A stretch of 64,000 nt of DNA, from positions 321,460 to 385,459 of the forward strand of contig JACKHN010000005.1 in the NCBI GenBank assembly GCA_020638975.1, in the 5' to 3' direction. The notes beneath the pieces were generated by a model that saw only the letters and a program-made list of their open reading frames with translations, did no database searches and was not told where the DNA came from. The first letter of the stretch is position 1. Every line of letters begins with the position of its first letter. Made by a program: the position numbers and the translations under genes. The stretch comes from Planctomycetaceae bacterium. Its GTDB lineage: Bacteria; Planctomycetota; Planctomycetia; Pirellulales; Pirellulaceae. Shown here in pieces: positions 46,770 to 55,107 of the stretch.

Positions 46770-48655
46770 TGTCCGCTCGGCCCCCGTTTCTCTTTGTGAC
46801 GAATTGTGGATTGGGGAGTTGTTGTTGGTGGTGGTGGGCACTGCCCACCCTGATCCTCTAGTGCAATCATACGCACGGCTTCTGAGGGCAACCGCATTTC
46901 TAGGAGCAACTGGCCCAGTGTCTTGCCCTGGGCATCGGTGCGGAGGCTGGATCGCAAAACGCCCCGCAGCACGAAGTTCAATGCCTCAAGGTTCGGCAAC
47001 TCGAAGCGTTGCACGGATTCAACGCCCAGCGACTCGAAGTATCGCGCGACTCGATCAGCGGTCAGCCACGTCTGAAGGAATCCCCACGCCTTCGGGGTCC
47101 GAGCGATGACGCCGACGTTAGCATTCGATCCTTTGTCGCCACTGCGAGCCAATGCCAGGTCGTACAGCGAGAGTGACTTGTCGGAATGCTCTCGCGAACG
47201 GCACCGAGGGTTCGAACTATCGTTCGTGTACGGCGACGTCGTAGAGCTTCCATGATGAGCTGATGCTGACAGCAAACGCTGCCTGTCGTCTGGCGGCGAG
47301 TTTGCTAAAACTTCGACTCTTGATTCGACGGCATCACGTTCGATCAGGCACGGCCAGTAGCGAAAGACCGCATGCACACGTGGGCGGCCTTCGGCATAAC
47401 CTGTCGTGCCTTGCGGCCCGGCGGTGATGAACGGCATCAATTCGCGTGAGAAACATTCGACAGCATCGCGTGAGTCGGCTTCGACCGCAATGCGAAGCAC
47501 GGTTTCGATGGTGTGGTCGTGGTAATCCTCGCTTTGAAATGGGCTGTTGCCTAAGCACTCGATAACACGGTCTCGGAGTTCGTAGCCGGCTTCGCTTACG
47601 CGTTGCAAGACAAGTTCGCCGCAGTGCCGGGCCTTCTGCACGGCGTCGCGGCCAACGATTGTCAGCATTCCGGCAGATCGATAGCCATCGCGGAACGTCG
47701 CGCTGACTTTATAGCTCGTTGAATGTGGCACACCCGTCGCTCCGCTGACTCGAACGCGATCGTTTCCCAAATCGTCGACCAGCAACGAAAGAAACGAAAC
47801 GGTCACGTCCGGGCTGAGATAATGTGCCGGATCGCCGATCTCGTAGACCAGTTGTTCTTTGACCGTCTGTGACGTGACCCAGCCGCCAGTTCCGCGCGGT
47901 TTGGTGACGATGCAACTTCCGTCATCCGAGACTTCTACGATGGGAAATCCGAGATGAGCAGAATCCGGCACGCCGAGCCAGTCGGTGCTAATGCCGCCGG
48001 TCACTTGCGTTCCGCACTCGATCAGATGTCCGGCCACCGTCGCGCCGGCCAGACAATTGAAATCTTCGTTGCTCCAGCCAAAATGATGGATGCACGCGGC
48101 GACGACCAGCGACGGGTCGGCAACTCGACCGGTGATCACGATGTCAGCTCCATCGGCCAGTGCTTTTACGATCGGTGCCGCGCCAAGATAGGCGTTCGCT
48201 GTCACAAGTCGGTCAGCGACTCGTTTGATCGACTCGCCGGTATCAAGATTGCGGAACCGTTCTGCATCGGCATTGGCCGTTCGAAGAAGTTGTAAAACAT
48301 CGTCTCCCGTGACGATACCGATCCGCAATGAACGGCATCCGGCGTCTTCGAGCGCGACGCGGCATGCCTCGGCGCATCCACGCGGGTTCAGTCCGCCAGC
48401 ATTGACGACCAGCCGACACGTTCCGCCGGCGGACCAGTAGGGCGCGAGCGAGCGGATGACGTCGATGAAGTCGCGAGCAAATCCCGCTTGCGGATCGCGT
48501 TCACGCTGCACGGCGAGAATCGACATCGACACTTCCGCCAGATAGTCCATAGTCAGATAATCGAGATCAGGCTCCCGTGCCAACATCTCCGCTGCTGCAT
48601 CGCCACGATCACCCCAGAAGGCTTGAGCGTTTCCGATTCGTACCGCTTGGTTCAT
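46766..48655 (-). CDS. Acyclic terpene utilisation AtuA family protein (DUF1446)
   Basis: 629 residues. N-terminal DUF1446 domain (VRIGNAQAFWGDRGDAAAEM, LVVNAGGLNPRGCAEA, ADIVITGRVADPSLV) and a C-terminal AtuA-like domain (YDLALARSGDKGSNANVGV). AtuA is required for citronellol/geraniol catabolism in Pseudomonas, but its reaction is not established. In many bacteria it accompanies acyl-CoA carboxylase and dehydrogenase genes, as here. The ATG at 48655 has AAGG about 10 nt upstream; a GTG at 48664 is an alternative. It overlaps the acyl-CoA dehydrogenase start by 4 bp. Confidence 0.93.
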   Translation of the reverse strand: MNQAVRIGNAQAFWGDRGDAAAEMLAREPDLDYLTMDYLAEVSMSILAVQRERDPQAGFARDFIDVIRSLAPYWSAGGTCRLVVNAGGLNPRGCAEACRVALEDAGCRSLRIGIVTGDDVLQLLRTANADAERFRNLDTGESIKRVADRLVTANAYLGAAPIVKALADGADIVITGRVADPSLVVAACIHHFGWSNEDFNCLAGATVAGHLIECGTQVTGGISTDWLGVPDSAHLGFPIVEVSDDGSCIVTKPRGTGGWVTSQTVKEQLVYEIGDPAHYLSPDVTVSFLSLLVDDLGNDRVRVSGATGVPHSTSYKVSATFRDGYRSAGMLTIVGRDAVQKARHCGELVLQRVSEAGYELRDRVIECLGNSPFQSEDYHDHTIETVLRIAVEADSRDAVECFSRELMPFITAGPQGTTGYAEGRPRVHAVFRYWPCLIERDAVESRVEVLANSPPDDRQRLLSASAHHGSSTTSPYTNDSSNPRCRSREHSDKSLSLYDLALARSGDKGSNANVGVIARTPKAWGFLQTWLTADRVARYFESLGVESVQRFELPNLEALNFVLRGVLRSSLRTDAQGKTLGQLLLEMRLPSEAVRMIALEDQGGQCPPPPTTTPQSTIRHKEKRGPSGQ

Positions 48656-48701
48656 TAGCGTCACCCTTCGTCGCTCGACTCAGAGAGTCAAGCTACTTAG
48701 C

Positions 48702-50324
48702 CTACACTTGCAGGACACCGGTCCTGAAACCACCTTCGATCGTCGTGGGCAGCAAGTCCAAGGCGGTTCGCAGCCACAGTCGCGTCTCATGCGGCGGAAT
48801 GATCGCATCGACCCAACCGCGAGCAGCGCCATAGCGAATGTCTGTCTGCTCGATGTACCGCTCGCGAATCGTTTGCCGCAGTGTCTCAATCTCTTCTTCG
48901 GCCAAAACTCGGCCTGCGCGTTGGGCGTCGCGCAACTGGAGGGCAAGCAGTGTGTCGGCCGCTTGATCGGCACCCATGACGGCATACTTGGCATTGGGCC
49001 AGGCGAGAATGAGTGTCGGATCATAGGCTTTACCACACATCGCATAGTTGCCGGCACCGAAGGACCCGCCGAGGATGACGGTCAGCTTCGGCACGATGGA
49101 ATTGCTGACGACATTCACAAGCTTGGCACCGGCGCGAATGATGCCCCCCTGCTCTGCTTGTTTGCCGACCATGAATCCTTGCACGTCTTGCAGGAAGACG
49201 ATAGGTACTCGCGTCTGATTACAGTCCATCACAAACCGAGCCGCCTTGTCTGCTGCATCGGGATAGATCACACCGCCAACCTGCAACTCGCCACTCGCGC
49301 TTCGAGAGCGATGTTTTTGGTTAGCCACGATTCCCACGCCATGCCCGCCAATCTTGGCAAACGCAGTCACCAGCGAATGACCAAACTCAGCCTTGTACTC
49401 CTGCAGCGAATCGCCATCAACAATGCACGCCAGCACATCGCGCACGTCGAACTCGCTGTGACCATCGGCAGAAACAATGTCGTAAATGCGATCTAAAGGA
49501 GAGGCAACGCCCGCGACCTTCACGCTCTCCCCTTCTCCCTGCCTCTCCCTCTCCTTCTCCTCGTCTCCTCGTCTCGGAAGCAACTCAACCAGTGATCGCA
49601 GCCGGCGAATACACGCCTCGTCATTTGGTTCATGAAAATCAACCGTACCGCTGATCGCCGAGTGCATCGCCGCGCCGCCTAACTCTTCCGGATCGGCCAC
49701 TTGTCCGATCGCGGCTTTGACCAGGGCAGGTCCCGCCAAACAAAGCTGACTTCCATCCGTCATCAGCAGCTTGTCGCACAACACCGGCAGATAGGCTCCG
49801 CCCGCGACGCAGTTTCCCATCACGGCGGCATACTGCGGAACACCCGCAGCCGACAGCACGGCATTGTTGCGGAAGATGCGACCGAAATCGTCTTCGTCGG
49901 GAAAGATCTCGTCTTGCAATGGCAGGAATACACCCGCCGAGTCGACCAGATAGATGATCGGTAACTGAAACTGAAATGCAATCCGCTGGGCTCTCAGCAG
50001 TTTTTTGACCGATTGTGGAAACATCGCGCCGGCTTTGACGGTCGCATCGTGCGCCGCGATCAGACAGGGTCGTCCACTCACCCAACCGATCCCGGTCACA
50101 ATGCCAGCGGCGGGGACATCGCCCCATTCGGCATACATCTTGTACGCCGCCCAGATACCGAGTTCGAAAAAAGGACATCCTTCGTCCAGTAACAACTCCA
50201 GCCGTTGACGCACGGGCAGCCTGCCATGACGGCGTTGTCGCTGCTGCCCGTCCTCGCCGCCACCTTGCCGCAGAGTCTCCTCCTGGACCAGCAGTTCGGT
50301 CATGATGTCTCGAAGTGTTGCCAC
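48702..50324 (-). CDS. Acyl-CoA carboxylase carboxyltransferase (beta) subunit
   Basis: 540 residues. Transfers CO2 from carboxybiotin to an acyl-CoA. Both crotonase-like halves are present: the N-terminal half has LIAAHDATVKAGAMFPQSVK and MGNCVAGGAYLP, the C-terminal half has FLQDVQGFMVGKQAEQGGI and LGGSFGAGNYAMCGKAYDP. This resembles methylcrotonoyl-/geranyl-CoA or propionyl-CoA carboxylase beta subunits. Near residues 250-266 sits an odd Glu/Arg/Gly run (GDEEKERERQGEGES), encoded by a 51-bp near-pure polypurine tract, in frame. No biotin carboxylase (alpha) gene is in the window. Start is a GTG at 50324 with AGG 8 nt upstream. It follows meaB and precedes atuA. Confidence 0.94.
   Translation of the reverse strand: MATLRDIMTELLVQEETLRQGGGEDGQQRQRRHGRLPVRQRLELLLDEGCPFFELGIWAAYKMYAEWGDVPAAGIVTGIGWVSGRPCLIAAHDATVKAGAMFPQSVKKLLRAQRIAFQFQLPIIYLVDSAGVFLPLQDEIFPDEDDFGRIFRNNAVLSAAGVPQYAAVMGNCVAGGAYLPVLCDKLLMTDGSQLCLAGPALVKAAIGQVADPEELGGAAMHSAISGTVDFHEPNDEACIRRLRSLVELLPRRGDEEKERERQGEGESVKVAGVASPLDRIYDIVSADGHSEFDVRDVLACIVDGDSLQEYKAEFGHSLVTAFAKIGGHGVGIVANQKHRSRSASGELQVGGVIYPDAADKAARFVMDCNQTRVPIVFLQDVQGFMVGKQAEQGGIIRAGAKLVNVVSNSIVPKLTVILGGSFGAGNYAMCGKAYDPTLILAWPNAKYAVMGADQAADTLLALQLRDAQRAGRVLAEEEIETLRQTIRERYIEQTDIRYGAARGWVDAIIPPHETRLWLRTALDLLPTTIEGGFRTGVLQV
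49525..49575 (-). repeat. 51-bp polypurine/polypyrimidine tract inside the carboxylase gene
   Basis: On the plus strand the tract is all C/T except for single G at 49541, 49563 and 49571. It encodes a charged low-complexity insertion in an otherwise well-conserved enzyme. It is in frame and contains no stop. It may be a slippage-prone or triplex-forming sequence. Confidence 0.75.
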
Positions 50325-50448
50325 GGCCTTTACCTGGGGTAATGTTTTCGCGTTTCTCGCTTCCTGATTCTATCGCGGTTCCCGCTCAAACCAATTCGTG
50401 GGGAAAGCAAACAGGAACATTGATGACGGGGAATAGTATGTGGAAGTA

Positions 50449-51198
50449 TCATTCGAAATGTTCGATCGCTTGGCAAAGTTCTTCAATGCCTTCGCCTTTT
50501 ACGACCGATGTTTTGACGACCAGAACAGGTCGCGATTCTGTTTGATTTAGTTGTTGCGTCACGTCCGCCACGGTCTGATCGGCACCCGCTAGATCGGCCT
50601 TGTTGACGACGACCAAGTCTGCGAGTTCCAGAATACCAGCCTTTTCCCATTGCAGCGCGTCGCCCGTCTGCGGCTGGAGAACAAGAATGACGACATCCGC
50701 CAATCGATGCACGGCCACATCGCCTTGCCCGGCCCCGACAGTTTCGATAAAGATGCGATCGAAGCCGAATGCTTTCATGATTTCCAACATCCTGTCGATA
50801 TGCGATGCCAGCGCCTGCTGACCGGAAGTTGTGGCCAAACTTCGCACGAAAATGCGATCGGACACTTGTGGATTGGCGATGCGACAACGATCTCCCAACA
50901 ATGCCCCGCCAGTCACCGGGCTTTCCGGATCGCAGGCGAGGACACCGACTCGCTCACCACGCTGGGCAAAGTGCATCGTTAGTACGCTCAGCAGGCTGCT
51001 CTTGCCAACACCGCCGCTGCCGGTCAGTGCGAAGACGGGTGCGTGGTTCTTCGAACTCACTCGCAAAGCGGCGGCTAATGAATCACGCTCCGCGCCTGCT
51101 GCGGCCAGCGTCAGTAGTCGTGAAAGTGCGCCGCGATCTCCACGCCGTAGCCTTTCAACCAGATCCGGGATGTTGTCACGATGAATATCGGGCGGCAT
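50449..51198 (-). CDS. meaB: MeaB-type GTPase, chaperone of the B12-dependent mutase
   Basis: 249 residues. MeaB protects and gates cofactor loading of methylmalonyl-CoA-type mutases using GTP. Walker A is GSGGVGKSSL, the switch-type motif FIETVGAGQGDVAV and base-specificity motif VVNKADL are visible. The usual family length is about 310-330; this one ends soon after KGEGIEELCQAIEHFE, so the C-terminal dimerisation arm seems missing. ATG at 51198 (MPPDIHRDN) has no clear Shine-Dalgarno; the frame upstream runs into the family B palindrome and is rejected. It is the third gene of the mutase operon. Confidence 0.92.
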   Translation of the reverse strand: MPPDIHRDNIPDLVERLRRGDRGALSRLLTLAAAGAERDSLAAALRVSSKNHAPVFALTGSGGVGKSSLLSVLTMHFAQRGERVGVLACDPESPVTGGALLGDRCRIANPQVSDRIFVRSLATTSGQQALASHIDRMLEIMKAFGFDRIFIETVGAGQGDVAVHRLADVVILVLQPQTGDALQWEKAGILELADLVVVNKADLAGADQTVADVTQQLNQTESRPVLVVKTSVVKGEGIEELCQAIEHFE

Positions 51199-51251
51199 GA
51201 CATTGACCAATCTATTACTGGAGTTTCGTAGTTCTGATTGCCAGCAGCGAA

Positions 51252-51324
51252 GGGGTCGGGAGTCTTTTTCGGCGATCGCATTTTCAATTGGAGGCGTCGG
51301 TGGCCGACAAAGACTCCCGACCCC
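51252..51324. repeat. Palindromic repeat, family B copy 2 (21-bp arms)
   Basis: Arms 51252-51272 and 51304-51324 pair with one mismatch. They match the arms at 26947-27018, and the TTTCAATTG loop motif is kept. It lies between the B12-subunit gene (stop at 51333) and meaB, so it is transcribed in the operon and would form a strong mRNA hairpin, possibly lowering downstream expression. Confidence 0.83.
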
Positions 51325-51332
51325 ATCTCTAC

Positions 51333-51725
51333 TCAACTCGAAAGGAATTCAACAATCGAATCAATCGACGTGCCAGGGCCATAGCAGGCGCTGGCTCCAA
51401 GCTGCTTCAGTTTCTCTTGATCGTCCGGCGAGATGATCCCTCCGACAATTACACCGATGTGCGTCAAGCCGCGTTGTTGCAATGCTTCGAGCAATTTCGG
51501 CACGAGCGACATGTGAGCGCCATTCAGGATACTGACGCCGAGCCAATCAACGTCTTCGTCCTGTGCGGCTTGCGCCACGGCATCGACCGACTGCCAAAGC
51601 CCACTGTAGATCACATGGAACCCAGCGTCGCGCAACCCGCGCGCAACCACCTTGATGCCTCGGTCATGCCCATCGAGGCCGACTTTGGCAAGCAGGATAC
51701 GTTGAGACATCTTTCGTTCGTTCAT
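51333..51725 (-). CDS. Cobalamin B12-binding subunit of acyl-CoA mutase
   Basis: 130 residues, a lone B12-binding (Rossmann-like) domain. The DxHxxG signature is present as LDGHDRG near residue 17, supplying the lower-axial His for base-off/His-on binding. Further hallmarks: SILNGAHMSLVP and IVGGIISPDD. It would pair with the catalytic subunit encoded 3 bp upstream, as in two-subunit (archaeal-type or IcmA/IcmB) mutases. Start ATG at 51725; an ATG at 51710 is possible. The two genes are almost fused, so production is balanced. Confidence 0.95.
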   Translation of the reverse strand: MNERKMSQRILLAKVGLDGHDRGIKVVARGLRDAGFHVIYSGLWQSVDAVAQAAQDEDVDWLGVSILNGAHMSLVPKLLEALQQRGLTHIGVIVGGIISPDDQEKLKQLGASACYGPGTSIDSIVEFLSS

Positions 51726-51728
51726 ACC

Positions 51729-53336
51729 TCACCATCCTGCCGACGGTCTGAACCGTCCCAAGGAATCGGCCAACGCGTCCATGCATTCCTGTACCGTGAC
51801 ACGGCGGTCGGCTGCTTCCAACAAAGCTGAAAAGACGTTTTGGCCGGCTGCCGCCGCACGGCGGATCTCGTCGAGTGAACGAGACACATCATCCCAACTT
51901 CGGTCGCGTTTGACCTGTCGAAGCGACTCGACTTGAGCCGACTCGGTCGACTCGTCGAATGGCATGACGGGCATGATCTTGTCTCCGGACTGCTGAAACG
52001 CGTTCACACCGACGATCAATTTCTCGCCGACGTCGATCGATCGCTGGTAAACGTACGCGGAATCCGCGATCTTGCGGCGGAAGTAACCGTTCTCGATGGC
52101 TGCAATCATTCCGCCTTGACCAGCGATGTCGTGGAAGCAACGCCGAGCCTCTTGTTTCATTTGCTGCGTAAAGTGCTCGACGAAATAGCTGCCGCCGAGC
52201 GGGTCGCTGGTATTCGTTACGCCAGTTTCATGGGCCAGCACCTGCTGCGTGCGAAGGGATAGCGTCGCGGCATGTTCGCTAGGCAAGGCCAGCGTTTCGT
52301 CCATCGAGTTGGTATGCAGCGACTGGCAGCCGCCGAGTACTGCCGCGAGGGCTTGGTAAGCCACTCGCATCAGGTTCACTTCCGGCTGGACGGCTTGCAA
52401 CGAACAGCCCGCAGTTTGTGCATGAAATCGCAGCTTCCAAGACGCTTCGGCTTTCGCTTTGTATTCGTCTCGCATCAGTTCCGCCCACAACGAACGGGCG
52501 GCTCGGTACTTGGCGACTTCTTCGAACAGATCGTTGTGCGAATTGAAGAAGAAACTCAACCGCGGCGCAAACGTATCGATGTCCATGCCTCGGGCGAGAC
52601 ATTGTTCGACATAGTGACGACCGTCGGCAAGCGTAAAAGCGAGTTCTTGAGCTGCTGTCGAACCGGCTTCACGAATGTGATAGCCGCTGATTGAGACCGT
52701 GTTCCACTGCGTTACCTGTTGGGTACAGAATTCGATGAGGTCAACGACCAGACGCACGGAAGGTTCAGGCGGGAACACAAATTCGTTTTGGGCGTGGAAC
52801 TCCTTAAGGATGTCGTTTTGAATCGTCCCCCGCAGTTCGTTCCAAGCGACTCCCCGCTGACGCGCCGCCGCGACGTAGAATGCCATGATGACGATCGCCG
52901 GCGCATTGATCGTCATCGAGACGGACACTTGCCCGAGATCGATGCCGTCGAACAGTGCGAGCATGTCGTCGATCGTGTCAACCGCCACACCCAGTCGTCC
53001 GACTTCGCCGACTGAACGCGGATCGTCGCTATCGAGTCCCATTAGCGTCGGCAGGTCGAACGCCGTGCTCAGCCCTGTCTGCCCCTGCCGGAGCAAGAAG
53101 TGAAATCGCTCATTCGTATCGACGGGTCGTCCAAAGCCCGCGAACTGACGCATCGTCCACAGACGCCCGCGATACATCGATTCGTGAATGCCTCGCGTGA
53201 ACGGAAAGTGGCCAGGCAGTCCTAATTCCTGGTCCGGGAAGAAATTGCCCAGATCTTCGACGGTGTAAAGCGGTTGGACGGGAACTCCGCTGACGGTCGT
53301 CCACGGCGTTCGCCTGTTTGTGGTGACCGAACTCAT
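51729..53336 (-). CDS. B12-dependent acyl-CoA mutase, catalytic subunit (methylmalonyl-CoA mutase family)
   Basis: 535 residues: the substrate-binding TIM barrel without the B12 domain. Motifs are SMTINAPA, GTIQNDILKEF, SISGYHIREAGS, HTNSMDETLALPSE and DPLGGSYFVE. Residue 65 is Phe (TMRQFAGFG), as reported for isobutyryl-CoA mutase rather than the Tyr of methylmalonyl-CoA mutase. Residue 195 is Arg (PSVRLV), as in methylmalonyl-CoA mutase. Substrate specificity is therefore uncertain: methylmalonyl-CoA, or a related branched acyl-CoA. ATG at 53336 has GGAGG 5 nt upstream. First gene of the operon; a perfect 14-bp palindrome lies about 80 bp upstream. Confidence 0.95.
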   Translation of the reverse strand: MSSVTTNRRTPWTTVSGVPVQPLYTVEDLGNFFPDQELGLPGHFPFTRGIHESMYRGRLWTMRQFAGFGRPVDTNERFHFLLRQGQTGLSTAFDLPTLMGLDSDDPRSVGEVGRLGVAVDTIDDMLALFDGIDLGQVSVSMTINAPAIVIMAFYVAAARQRGVAWNELRGTIQNDILKEFHAQNEFVFPPEPSVRLVVDLIEFCTQQVTQWNTVSISGYHIREAGSTAAQELAFTLADGRHYVEQCLARGMDIDTFAPRLSFFFNSHNDLFEEVAKYRAARSLWAELMRDEYKAKAEASWKLRFHAQTAGCSLQAVQPEVNLMRVAYQALAAVLGGCQSLHTNSMDETLALPSEHAATLSLRTQQVLAHETGVTNTSDPLGGSYFVEHFTQQMKQEARRCFHDIAGQGGMIAAIENGYFRRKIADSAYVYQRSIDVGEKLIVGVNAFQQSGDKIMPVMPFDESTESAQVESLRQVKRDRSWDDVSRSLDEIRRAAAAGQNVFSALLEAADRRVTVQECMDALADSLGRFRPSAGW

Positions 53337-53842
53337 GCCAACCTCCGACCAAGTTGTTCGCGGAAGACGAACCTAGTTGTCGACGCCGCACGGGTTGTTC
53401 GGATTCTCCTCGCACGGCATATGCCGTCTACACAGGCAAAGTGTGCGCCCGCGTCTCGTCGATCAATTGCGTATTCCACGCGGGTCGACCACCCATTTGT
53501 CGATATACCACGGCCCAATCATGAATGCACGGAACGTTGCAGTTCCTCGACTACTTGATTATACGCGTCGGCATACGCGACGGGGCGAGGTGACGGAAGC
53601 GAGGCGATGGATTTCAAGACCTCCGCCGGCACGAAACGCTGCGTATCGAAAAGATGATTCGACAACTCCGTCTATTTTTTTACCAAGTTGGTCAATTCAT
53701 GCTCGGGTAGGAACTCGATAGGTCGTCGCGTACGGCCCCTCGGGCGGAAACGGGTGCTGCTGCGGGGCGTTGGCACACTTCTTGCAATTTGTCTCGCTCC
53801 GTAATGGTTTTCCACGGTCCTCTCTCACGAAGGAGAACAAAC
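53337..53842. other. Divergent intergenic region upstream of the mutase operon
   Basis: 506 bp between the mutase and the small exported protein gene. It should contain the promoters of both. The only clear structure is the palindrome at 53414-53427. Several short frames cross it, none with a Shine-Dalgarno or recognisable product. Confidence 0.55.
53414..53427. promoter_or_regulatory. Perfect 14-bp palindrome, candidate operator of the mutase operon
   Basis: ACGGCATATGCCGT, perfectly symmetrical, 78 bp upstream of the mutase ATG. The position and length suit a dimeric regulator site. No regulator gene is adjacent, so the assignment is speculative. Confidence 0.35.
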
Positions 53843-54256
53843 ATGAGACGGTTAGTGACAACAGCGGCGATGTTAGTGATGGTGTTGGCGGTTAGTTCCG
53901 ACGCATTTGCGCAACGCGACTCGGGGGCGAAGGCACGCGGGGATAATGATGGGTTCTGGAGTCCGCGCTACTCCCATCGAAGTACTGGTTACACCCGACA
54001 GACTGTGCGGCGCAATAGTATCTTCTCGCCCTCAATTTCGCGTTCAAGACGACTCGCGAACGTTCCGCCAATGCTCGGCCAAGCGACGGTCAATTCGACG
54101 CCAGTAGCCGCAACTGCTTCGGCACGCACGACTATTTCGAACTCGAATGCCGGCTTGTCCAATGTGTTCGCGCGCGTCGGATCAAGTTCGTCGAGTTCGG
54201 CTTTGAAGCCTGCTTGGATGTACCAAAAGACCGACCCGAGAAGAAACAACCGCTAG
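53843..54256 (+). CDS. Small exported hypothetical protein
   Basis: 137 residues. AAGGAG lies 7 nt before the ATG at 53843. The signal peptide is RLVTTAAMLVMVLAVSSDAFA. The mature part is Ser/Arg/Thr-rich and low in complexity (SPSISRSRRLANVPP, VGSSSSSSALKPAWMYQK) with no known domain. It is followed by two further plus-strand genes after about 200 bp. Longer frames upstream of the signal peptide are not supported. Confidence 0.78.
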   Translation: MRRLVTTAAMLVMVLAVSSDAFAQRDSGAKARGDNDGFWSPRYSHRSTGYTRQTVRRNSIFSPSISRSRRLANVPPMLGQATVNSTPVAATASARTTISNSNAGLSNVFARVGSSSSSSALKPAWMYQKTDPRRNNR

Positions 54257-54455
54257 CGTCGACTAACTGACGTGAGTCCGTGACCGTGCCGCAGTCTGAG
54301 TTGCTGGCCAACGCCATCGACTCAGTTGCGGTCGTGGGCGTTTCTTGGGGACCGAATATCGCGGTGAGTAGACGGAATCTACTTCTGGCACGGGGATTGC
54401 AACTCGTAACGTTGAGGCCGCTGGATCCAGTTGGCAAGCCCAAAGGAGCTTCAAG

Positions 54456-55076
54456 ATGGGATACCGAGAACGCGTGACGGATGGCAGTAACTTGGACGTC
54501 TCGCGAGTCACCATGTCGTCTACCAATGATCAGGCTTCGGCTGGAGCAGCAAAGCGCCATTTGACGTGGGGAAACATTGTTGGGCTAATTGCGAAGGGCG
54601 ACTACGAGAACGCTTATGGGCTGCTCAAGCACGAAGGTTCGCGCGAGCCGTTGATGGTCAACGCCAAGGGTGTTTGCCTGTTGCGACTTGGACGATACGT
54701 CGAAGCAGCAGATCTGTTCCGAAACATGGTCCTTGCACCGGGTTGCATGTGGATTCGCAAGGAATCGCCGACGTGCTACAAGCTCAATTTCGCGACGGCT
54801 CTGCTGTTGGCAGGACATCCGAGCGGCTGTCGGGACATTTTGGCGGAAATCAACGATGACACGAATCCGACTGTCATTGCACTGCGTGACACGATCAAAC
54901 GCTGGGTGAGTGGACTTTCGTTCTGGCAAAAGGTGAATTGGTGGACTGGGAAAATAGAACCAGCGAACTGTCGTCCGACGATCGACTTCCCACCCGGCGA
55001 CTTCGGTTTGCATGTCAGCTTGCCGCCGCCGACGCCGGACGCATCCGCAACGTCACACCATCAGGCGGCGGTATGA
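54456..55076 (+). CDS. TPR-like hypothetical protein
   Basis: 206 residues, cytoplasmic. AAAGGAG lies 7 nt before the ATG. The central part reads as tetratricopeptide-like helices: GDYENAYGLLKHEG and VNAKGVCLLRLGRYVEAADLF (about residues 48-95), then NFATALLLAGHPSGCRDILAEI. A conserved-looking Trp-rich segment (FWQKVNWWTGKI) follows, and a Pro/His-rich end. Likely a protein-protein interaction protein; the partner is unknown. The methyltransferase gene begins 31 bp downstream, so they may be co-transcribed. Confidence 0.8.
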   Translation: MGYRERVTDGSNLDVSRVTMSSTNDQASAGAAKRHLTWGNIVGLIAKGDYENAYGLLKHEGSREPLMVNAKGVCLLRLGRYVEAADLFRNMVLAPGCMWIRKESPTCYKLNFATALLLAGHPSGCRDILAEINDDTNPTVIALRDTIKRWVSGLSFWQKVNWWTGKIEPANCRPTIDFPPGDFGLHVSLPPPTPDASATSHHQAAV

Positions 55077-55107
55077 GTCGGCAGGCTATTGAAAGTAAAG
55101 GTGCGTG

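Noticed and set aside
49525..49575. Polypurine tract considered a sequencing or assembly error
   Set aside because: The reading frame is kept on both sides and the enzyme continues normally, so an error is unlikely; it is kept as a finding.
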